Source of the DNA: Candidatus Woesearchaeota archaeon
GTDB lineage: Archaea; Nanobdellota; Nanobdellia; Woesearchaeales; ARS49
Length of the DNA: 6,729 bases
Assembly (NCBI GenBank): GCA_016203265.1
Contig: JACQNB010000095.1
Span: forward strand, 1 to 6,729
Direction of reading: 5' to 3'
Every line of letters starts with the position of its first letter. Position 1 is the first letter of the stretch. Under the pieces are notes generated by a model that was not told where the DNA came from, made no database searches, and saw only the letters and a list, made by a program, of their open reading frames with translations. A program made the position numbers and the translations under genes. This document shows positions 1 through 4,911 of the stretch, piece by piece.

Positions 1-369
1 CGACCGGGCAGGTTCGACCGCATCATCATGACGCCCGTGCCGGACAAGGCCGTGCGAATGGAAATTTTCAAGATTCACGCCAAGGGAATGCCGTTGGCGA
101 AGACCGTCAAGCTTGAAGAATTGGCCGAACGCACCGAAGGCTACGTCGGAGCCGACATCGAAAGCATTTGCCGCGAGGCTGCCATCATGGCGTTGCGCGA
201 AAACATGGCTGCCAAGGAAGTCAACAAGGAACATTTCGACAAGGCCTTGAAGAAGGTCCGTCCCAGCGTGACGAAGGACATCGAGAAGGCGTACAAGGAA
301 TTGCAGGAACACTTCACGCAAGCCCGCGCAAAAGAAATGCAGGAAGAGAAGCCGGTTTATTTCGGGTGA
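1..369 (+). CDS. cdc48: Cdc48/VCP-type AAA+ ATPase, C-terminal fragment (5' end outside window)
   Basis: This is the last 122 residues of a Cdc48 (VAT/p97-like) hexameric AAA+ unfoldase, which uses ATP to extract or unfold proteins and can feed them to the proteasome. The reading frame is open from base 1. It begins with the AAA 'RPGRFDR' second-region-of-homology motif, which carries the arginine finger, at fragment residues 1-7. The helical lid of the second ATPase domain follows, with TEGYVGAD at about 45-52 and EAAIMALREN soon after. The segment 'ALKKVRPSV' and the DIEKAYKEL helix are typical of the Cdc48 D2 C-terminus and unlike PAN/Rpt ATPases, which end sooner after the lid. A charged tail closes with PVYFG. 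The Walker motifs and N-domain lie upstream and are not visible. The peptidase gene starts 3 nt after the stop codon, so the two are probably co-transcribed. Family call is confident; the symbol is less so because only the end is seen. Confidence 0.9.
   Translation, partial: RPGRFDRIIMTPVPDKAVRMEIFKIHAKGMPLAKTVKLEELAERTEGYVGADIESICREAAIMALRENMAAKEVNKEHFDKALKKVRPSVTKDIEKAYKELQEHFTQARAKEMQEEKPVYFG
365..369 (+). promoter_or_regulatory. Shine-Dalgarno-like GGTGA before the peptidase gene
   Basis: GGTGA overlaps the cdc48 stop codon and lies 3 nt before the ATG at 373. It matches part of the GGAGGTGA complement of the usual archaeal 16S rRNA 3' end. It supports the ATG at 373 as the start and translation from a shared mRNA. 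Short motif, so modest confidence. Confidence 0.45.
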
Positions 370-372
370 CGC

Positions 373-1887
373 ATGGATCGACAACACATTCTTGAAGACA
401 TCGAAAAGTTCGACGAGGAGATGGGCCGCGAACATCTTGCGCACGCTCGGGGAATGAAGGACGAAGTCAATTTCAGCGCCATCTATTCACGCCATGAACA
501 CCTGTTCACGCTCGAAAACATCCGGCTGGTGCGCGCGTTGCTCAAGGACGCGAAACTGCCGGACACGCAGCGCAGGAATCTCTTGCTCTTCGACTATCTC
601 GTCGGCAGCCGCATCGGCAACGAGCTCAAGGCATTGAGCGACAAGGCCAGCAATTACGAAGCGAAAGCCACGATCAAGGTTGGTGGCAAGAAAATCCCGT
701 ACCGCCAAGCGTCCATTGTCGTGATGAACGAACCCAACCGCAAGCAACGGCAAAAAATCGTTGACGCGTTGAAGGTGCCGAAGCGCGTCCTCACGAAGTT
801 CTCGGAGGAGGCGCTCGAAAAAGAGTACAAACTCCTCAAGGAACTGTCCGGCAAGGACTACGTCGAGTATGTCGAGTGGATCAAGCAGTTTGACTTGCGC
901 AAGTTCGGCAAGGTCTTGGAAGGTTTCCTTGCGCAAAGCAACAAGATGTACCGCGCGAAGCTCGCGACGGTCATGACATCGATGAAGGTGCCATTGAATG
1001 ACATCCAGAAGCACGATCTGGGGTTCTACCTGCGCGCGCACAAGTTCGACGCGTACTTCCCGAAAAAGAGATTGATCCCGACATTGCACGCCACGCTCAG
1101 CGGCATGGGCTTTTCGCTGCCGAAACAGAAAAATATCACGCTTGACGCCGACGAGCGCCCGACGAAAGTGCCGCGCGCGTTCTGCATGCCGCTCCTGATT
1201 CCGCACGAGATTTATCTCGTGCTCAAGCCGCATGGCGGGCAGGAAGACTACCAGACCATCCTGCACGAGGCAGGCCACTCGGAGCATTTCGCGAACACCA
1301 AAGATGATTTGCCGTACGAACTGAAGCACATGGGCAGCCACAGCGTGTCAGAAACGTACTCATTCCTGTTCGAATACCTGACGATGGATCCGTTGTGGCT
1401 GAAGAAATTCATCAGGATGTCCGCGAAAAAAGAACAGGAATTCTTGGACTTCCAGAAATTCACCAAGCTTTTTTTCGTCCGAAGGTATGCGGGCAAGGTG
1501 CTCTACGAGCTCAAGTTCCACGGCAATGATGTGCGCAGGCTCGACGACGACTTCCAGCCGTTGCGTGAAACGTATGCGTCAAAGGCAGCCATGTACGCGG
1601 ACATCTTGACGAAGACGACCGGCGCAATCTACAAGGAAGACGACTATTTGCTCGACATGGACAACGCGTTCTACAGCGCGGACTACGTGCGCGCGTGGAT
1701 GTTTGAGGTGCAGGTCAGGAATTACTTGAAGGAACACTATGGCGCGTGGTTCGCGAACAAGAAATCAGGCGCGTTCCTGAAGAAGATGTGGAGTACGGGC
1801 AGCGCGGGCAGAAACCAAGAGGAACTCGCAAAATTGATCAACGCGCCGAGCGTTGATCCGCAGTACCTGTTCCACGAGGTCCTCTGA
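373..1887 (+). CDS. M3-like zinc oligopeptidase (gluzincin), cytoplasmic
   Basis: A 504-residue zinc metallopeptidase that probably cuts short peptides in the cytoplasm, as there is no signal peptide or membrane span. The zinc site is HEAGH at residues 298-302 (ligands H298 and H302, catalytic E299). The third ligand is probably E327 in SETYSFLFE. The 25-residue distance from the second His to this Glu matches thimet oligopeptidase and neurolysin, which places it in clan MA, family M3, rather than thermolysin-like or M32 enzymes. Tyrosines in FYSADY (434-438) sit where M3 enzymes carry substrate-binding tyrosines. The N-terminal ~250 residues are rich in charged helices, as in the M3 helical lid. 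It is shorter than typical M3 members (about 600-700 residues), and its C-terminal active-site segment does not read like the usual PepF one. Lying between cdc48 (3 nt upstream) and a parvulin gene (1-nt overlap), it may degrade peptides released by the Cdc48/proteasome route; that role is inference. Confidence 0.85.
   Translation: MDRQHILEDIEKFDEEMGREHLAHARGMKDEVNFSAIYSRHEHLFTLENIRLVRALLKDAKLPDTQRRNLLLFDYLVGSRIGNELKALSDKASNYEAKATIKVGGKKIPYRQASIVVMNEPNRKQRQKIVDALKVPKRVLTKFSEEALEKEYKLLKELSGKDYVEYVEWIKQFDLRKFGKVLEGFLAQSNKMYRAKLATVMTSMKVPLNDIQKHDLGFYLRAHKFDAYFPKKRLIPTLHATLSGMGFSLPKQKNITLDADERPTKVPRAFCMPLLIPHEIYLVLKPHGGQEDYQTILHEAGHSEHFANTKDDLPYELKHMGSHSVSETYSFLFEYLTMDPLWLKKFIRMSAKKEQEFLDFQKFTKLFFVRRYAGKVLYELKFHGNDVRRLDDDFQPLRETYASKAAMYADILTKTTGAIYKEDDYLLDMDNAFYSADYVRAWMFEVQVRNYLKEHYGAWFANKKSGAFLKKMWSTGSAGRNQEELAKLINAPSVDPQYLFHEVL
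1876..1880 (+). promoter_or_regulatory. Shine-Dalgarno GAGGT for the parvulin gene
   Basis: GAGGT inside the 3' end of the peptidase gene is followed by 6 nt and then the ATG at 1887. Motif and spacing are both good, which fixes the parvulin start and indicates translation as a downstream operon gene. Confidence 0.6.
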
Positions 1888-2168
1888 TGCCGAAGCAAGT
1901 GCGCGCGAGCCATATCCTCGTCAAGACCGAGCAGGAAGCGAACAGCATTTTGTTTGACTTGAAACGGGGAGCGTCGTTCGAGGACGAGGCAAAGAAGCAC
2001 TCGCTCTGTCCGTCGAAGAACAAGGGAGGGGACTTGGGCTGGTTCGGCAAGGGCATGATGGTCAAGGAATTCGAGAATGCTGCGTTCTCGTTGCCGGTTG
2101 GCGAGCTCTCGAAACCGGTCAAGACACAGTTTGGGTATCACATCATCAAGGTCACCGAAACCAAGTAG
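1887..2168 (+). CDS. Parvulin-type peptidyl-prolyl cis-trans isomerase, single domain
   Basis: A 93-residue stand-alone parvulin (PpiC/Pin1 fold) that speeds cis-trans isomerisation of bonds before proline during folding. Its length equals that of E. coli PpiC (93 residues), and there is no signal peptide, so it should act in the cytoplasm. The family pattern is complete: ASHILV near the N-terminus (H9), the loop with C41, [17 protein letters not shown] (47-62), AAFSLPVGE (65-73), and the closing QFGYHIIKV (81-89) with the conserved active-site His at 85. The ATG overlaps the peptidase stop codon by one base (TGATG) and is preceded by a well-spaced GAGGT. It appears to be the last gene of the cdc48 operon, since the next gap carries a promoter-like box. 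It might help fold or unfold proline-rich clients of the neighbouring ATPase; that link is inference from position only. Confidence 0.93.
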   Translation: MPKQVRASHILVKTEQEANSILFDLKRGASFEDEAKKHSLCPSKNKGGDLGWFGKGMMVKEFENAAFSLPVGELSKPVKTQFGYHIIKVTETK

Positions 2169-2173
2169 GAATC

Positions 2174-2180
2174 TATTTAA
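2174..2180 (+). promoter_or_regulatory. Putative archaeal TATA box (box A) for the TPM gene
   Basis: TATTTAA lies 5 nt after the parvulin stop codon, in a 34-nt gap, with its centre 26 nt before the GTG at 2203. That is the normal box A to transcription-start distance in archaea, so the transcript would begin at or next to the start codon (leaderless). No Shine-Dalgarno match precedes the GTG, which fits. A single short AT-rich motif is weak evidence alone; the same geometry at two later gaps strengthens it. Confidence 0.5.
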
Positions 2181-2202
2181 CGCAACGCATGTTTCTCGTG
2201 TC

Positions 2203-3006
2203 GTGATCAAGTATCTCGTGCTGTTGTTGCTCTTCGTAAGTGTTGTTGGCGCAGTCGATGTGCCCAGTAGGCCGTTCACGCTCGTGAATGACCTCGCGAA
2301 CGTGATTGACGCGAGCGGGGAAGCGGCACTGGAACAGCGATTACAGTCACTCAAGTCTTCGGGCGTTGCAGAAATCGCGATTCTCACCATTCCGACGCTC
2401 GAGAATGAGGCTATCGAGTCGTATTCGCTCAAGGTCGTTGAGGCGTGGAAGCTGGGCACCGAAAAACAAGATAACGGCTTGCTTATCCTGGTCGCGGTGG
2501 ACGACCGCCAGTATCGGTTTGAAGTCGGGTATGGGTTGGAAGGGAACTTGAATGACGCTCGCGTCGGAAGGATTGGACGCGACATTCTGGTGCCGGCGTT
2601 TCAGGCAGGTGAGTACGCAGTCGGGCTGGCACAGGCCGTTGACGTCATTGCGGGAATCTTGGGAAATGACCCTGAACTGATTGCGGCCGTTGATTCGGCT
2701 CCGCAGTTGCCGTTCGGGCTCTTGTTTGTCGTCACGTTCATCGCGGGCTCGATTGTGAGCGCGATCGCGTGGAAGCAGGCCACGAAGACGCGCATTGGCG
2801 CCGTGCTGGGTGTGGGTAACCTCCTCATTCTTGCGCTCGTGGTGTGGCTCATCGCGTATTTCTTCTGGTTCGCGTTGCTCGTGCTGCTGATTGCGGCGTT
2901 CCCGCGCAAGGGAGGCTTCATGCCGTTCTTTCTCGGCGGCAGAGGTGGCGGCAGAATCGGCGGTGGCGGCGGTTTTGGCGGTGGGGGAGCGAGTGGGCGA
3001 TGGTAA
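2203..3006 (+). CDS. TPM-domain membrane protein with signal peptide and Gly-rich tail (YgcG-like)
   Basis: A 267-residue envelope protein. The in-frame GTG at 2203 is chosen because the next residues form a short basic start (IK), a hydrophobic core (LVLLLLFVSVVG) and a likely cleavage site near A17; upstream codons in this frame give no other start with a signal peptide. The TPM domain spans about residues 23-155. Its signatures are LVNDLANVID, the AWKLGTEKQDNGLLILVA segment (81-98), the DDRQYRFEVGYGLEG segment (100-114), LNDARVGRI and PAFQAGEYAVGL. One membrane span follows at about 170-190, a basic loop (KQATKTR), then a 34-residue hydrophobic stretch (199-232) that could form a hairpin. 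The end is PRKGG plus a Gly-rich tail closing in GGGGASGRW, as in many bacterial YgcG-type proteins. The predicted layout puts the TPM domain outside and the tail inside. TPM proteins are often encoded beside LemA, as here; their precise function is poorly defined. Confidence 0.87.
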   Translation: MIKYLVLLLLFVSVVGAVDVPSRPFTLVNDLANVIDASGEAALEQRLQSLKSSGVAEIAILTIPTLENEAIESYSLKVVEAWKLGTEKQDNGLLILVAVDDRQYRFEVGYGLEGNLNDARVGRIGRDILVPAFQAGEYAVGLAQAVDVIAGILGNDPELIAAVDSAPQLPFGLLFVVTFIAGSIVSAIAWKQATKTRIGAVLGVGNLLILALVVWLIAYFFWFALLVLLIAAFPRKGGFMPFFLGGRGGGRIGGGGGFGGGGASGRW

Positions 3007-3007
3007 A

Positions 3008-3014
3008 CTTTAAG
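3008..3014 (+). promoter_or_regulatory. Putative TATA box for lemA
   Basis: CTTTAAG starts 2 nt after the TPM stop codon, and its centre lies 27 nt before the lemA ATG at 3038, again suggesting a leaderless or nearly leaderless transcript. A GGTG at 3030-3033, 4 nt before the ATG, could serve as a weak ribosome binding site on a read-through mRNA, so co-transcription with the TPM gene is not excluded. Confidence 0.4.
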
Positions 3015-3037
3015 AAGAGCTCTGCGCTTGGTGCAGT

Positions 3038-3610
3038 ATGAAGAAGAATTACGGTCTCTGGATCACGCTTGGCGTCATCGCCTTGCTCATCTTGTTCCTG
3101 ATCGGTTCCTATAACGGGCTTGTCGGCAAACGCAACGCTGCGCAGGCAGCCTGGGCTGACGTTGAAACCCAGTACCAGCGCCGTATGGACCTTGTTCCGA
3201 ATCTGGTGTCGACCGTCAAGGGCTATGCTGCTCACGAGGAAGAGCTTTTCACGAAGATCACCGAACTTCGCAGTCAGTGGCAGTCTGCCAGCGCAGCGGG
3301 AGACACGCAAGGCGCGATCGCGGCAGCCCAGGGCACCGACAGCGCGCTTGCGCGCTTGCTCGTTGTCGCGGAAAACTATCCTGATTTGAAGGCCAGCACG
3401 AACTTCCTTGCGCTCCAAGATGAGCTCGCAGGAACCGAAAACCGTGTCGCGGTCGCGAGAACGCGCTACAATGACGCGGTCAAGGCGTATAACACGGCAA
3501 TCCAGACATTCCCGAGAAATATCCTCGCGGGCCTGTTCGGGTTCAAGCCAGAGGCGTTCTTCCAGGCCGCGAGTGGAGCCGAGACTGTTCCGAGCGTTTC
3601 TTTCGAGTAA
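3038..3610 (+). CDS. lemA: LemA family membrane protein
   Basis: A 190-residue LemA protein. One transmembrane helix covers about residues 8-24, after a short basic N-terminus (MKKN). The rest is a helical bundle with the family's hallmark segments: SYNGLVGKRNAAQAAWADVE (24-43), QYQRRMDLVPNLVSTVKGYA (45-64), VVAENYPDLKAST (109-121), FLALQDELAGTENRVAVAR (123-141), RYNDAVKAYN and IQTFPRNILAGLFGF. It ends with VPSVSFE, close to the usual family ending. Length matches typical LemA (about 180-200). Its biochemical role is not established. The known family tendency to sit beside TPM-domain genes is met here: the TPM gene ends 31 nt upstream. The two may act together at the membrane, though a TATA-like box between them suggests each can be transcribed on its own. 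Confidence 0.95.
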   Translation: MKKNYGLWITLGVIALLILFLIGSYNGLVGKRNAAQAAWADVETQYQRRMDLVPNLVSTVKGYAAHEEELFTKITELRSQWQSASAAGDTQGAIAAAQGTDSALARLLVVAENYPDLKASTNFLALQDELAGTENRVAVARTRYNDAVKAYNTAIQTFPRNILAGLFGFKPEAFFQAASGAETVPSVSFE

Positions 3611-3611
3611 C

Positions 3612-3620
3612 CTTAATAAA
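3612..3620 (+). promoter_or_regulatory. Putative TATA box for the gatDE operon
   Basis: CTTAATAAA begins 1 nt after the lemA stop codon, with its AT core centred about 26-27 nt before the gatD ATG at 3643. No Shine-Dalgarno match lies before that ATG, so a leaderless gatD mRNA starting at or beside the ATG is the simplest reading. This is the most AT-rich of the three boxes. Confidence 0.5.
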
Positions 3621-3642
3621 GTCTGCTACAGCATTTTCTCGT

Positions 3643-4911
3643 ATGGCAAATCCAGGGGACAAAGTAAGGGTATTCACGTCTGACGAGACGTTGCACGGCA
3701 CGCTGTTGCCGGACGAGAAGGACTTCATCGTTCTCAAGCTCGATTCCGGCTACAACATTGGCATCAGCAAGAAGCGCGTGAAGGACGTCAAGGTCATCGA
3801 AAAACAGCAGGCCAAGCCGGAAGCGCCGAAGCATGTGCTCCAAAGGAAAGACTTGCCGAAAATCACGATTCTGCACACCGGCGGCACCATCGCCAGCAAA
3901 GTGGATTATGAAACGGGTGGTGTCATCAGCAAGTTCACGCCGGAAGAGATCATCGCGTTGTTCCCCGAGCTCAGGGAAATCGCGAACATCGACTCCCGGC
4001 TCGTGCGCAACATGGCCTCGGACGACATGCGCTTCGGCCACTACAATCTGTTGGCGAAGGAAGTCGAGAAGGAAGTCATCGCGGGCGTCAAGGGCATCAT
4101 CATCACGCACGGCACGGACACCTTGCATTACTCCTCGGCCGCGTTGGCGTTCGCGCTGCGCAACCTCCCGATTCCTGTCTTGCTCGTTGGCTCGCAACGT
4201 TCCTCAGACAGGGGAAGCTCGGACGCGGCTCCGAATTTGCTCGCGGCAGCCACGTTCATCGCGCACACGGATTTTGTCGGCGTCGGCGTGTGCATGCACG
4301 AGAACGCCAGTGACGAAACGTGCCTGATCCTGCCGGGCGTCAAGTGCCGCAAGATGCATTCATCAAGGAGGGACGCGTTCAAGTCCATCAACACCACGCC
4401 GTTGGCGCGCGTCGAGGGCAAACGCATTTCGTATTTCCGCACGGACTACGCAAAGAAATCGTCGGCTCCTTTCGCGCTCAAGCTGTTCAAGGAGCACCTC
4501 AAGGTGGGCATGCTCTGGGTGCATACGCACATGTATGCCGAGCAGTTCCTCGCGTTCAAGGGATGGGACGGTTTGGTGCTCGTGGGAACCGGGCTTGGCC
4601 ACGCGCCCATTTCTGAAACCGACGCGGAAACGAAGGAGCACAGCAAGATTTTCAACGCCATCAAGGACGTGAGCAAGGACACGCTTCTCGCGGTTTCGCC
4701 GCAGACCATTTCCGGCATCGTCGATTTGAACGTGTATTCCCCGGGCAGGAAACTGCTTGATCTCGGCGTGCTGGGCAACCTGCAGGACACGCATCCCGAG
4801 ACTGCCTTCATCAAGCTCGCTTGGCTCTTGAGCAATTACTCGAAGGACGAGGCGCGACAGCGGTATGCCGAGAACATCGCGGGCGAGGTCTCGGAGCGCC
4901 TCGAGCCATGA
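3643..4911 (+). CDS. gatD: Glutamyl-tRNA(Gln) amidotransferase subunit D (asparaginase-like)
   Basis: This 422-residue subunit of archaeal GatDE releases ammonia from an amide donor (glutamine or asparagine). The partner GatE uses it to convert Glu-tRNA(Gln) to Gln-tRNA(Gln) in the cytoplasm. An N-terminal Tudor-like barrel (about 1-55, KVRVFTSDETLHGTLLP) is typical of GatD and absent from plain asparaginases. The asparaginase core begins at LPKITILHTGGTIAS. The catalytic set is complete: T82 in TGGTIAS, T158-D159 in THGTDT, and K237 in RKMHSSRRDAF; the last segment is diagnostic of GatD. GSQRSSDRGSSDAAPN (183-198), VGTGLGHAP (314-322) and NVYSPGR (363-369) also fit the family, as does the NIAGEVSER ending. 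The protein stops just after that motif, so the tail is slightly shorter than I recall for Methanothermobacter GatD. Its stop overlaps the gatE start by 4 nt, implying coupled translation and balanced subunits. Confidence 0.97.
   Translation: MANPGDKVRVFTSDETLHGTLLPDEKDFIVLKLDSGYNIGISKKRVKDVKVIEKQQAKPEAPKHVLQRKDLPKITILHTGGTIASKVDYETGGVISKFTPEEIIALFPELREIANIDSRLVRNMASDDMRFGHYNLLAKEVEKEVIAGVKGIIITHGTDTLHYSSAALAFALRNLPIPVLLVGSQRSSDRGSSDAAPNLLAAATFIAHTDFVGVGVCMHENASDETCLILPGVKCRKMHSSRRDAFKSINTTPLARVEGKRISYFRTDYAKKSSAPFALKLFKEHLKVGMLWVHTHMYAEQFLAFKGWDGLVLVGTGLGHAPISETDAETKEHSKIFNAIKDVSKDTLLAVSPQTISGIVDLNVYSPGRKLLDLGVLGNLQDTHPETAFIKLAWLLSNYSKDEARQRYAENIAGEVSERLEP
4893..4896 (+). promoter_or_regulatory. 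Possible ribosome binding site GGAG for gatE
   Basis: GGAG lies 11 nt before the ATG at 4908 and 14 nt before the second in-frame ATG at 4911. The spacing is long but favours the first ATG. Translation may depend mainly on termination-reinitiation at the ATGA overlap. Confidence 0.3.

Noticed and set aside
487..1341. 284-codon open frame on the - strand opposite the peptidase gene
   Set aside because: The + strand frame has a complete zinc-peptidase motif set. The antisense product resembles no family and arises because GC-rich codon use on the + strand avoids reverse stop codons.
1469..1475. Run of seven T as a possible archaeal terminator
   Set aside because: It lies in the middle of the peptidase coding sequence (KLFFV codons), with no gene end nearby.
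2077..2202. 5' extension of the TPM gene to an ATG inside the parvulin gene
   Set aside because: The extra 42 codons overlap the parvulin C-terminus in another frame, are Arg/Ser-rich low-information sequence, and would bury the signal peptide internally. The GTG at 2203 fits better.
1737..2585. 282-codon open frame on the - strand across the peptidase, parvulin and TPM genes
   Set aside because: It spans three well-supported genes and a gap on the other strand, has no recognisable motif and is best read as an antisense shadow.
2938..2997. GGC/GGT-rich repeat
   Set aside because: It is the coding sequence of the Gly-rich TPM protein tail, a known feature of that family, not a DNA repeat element.
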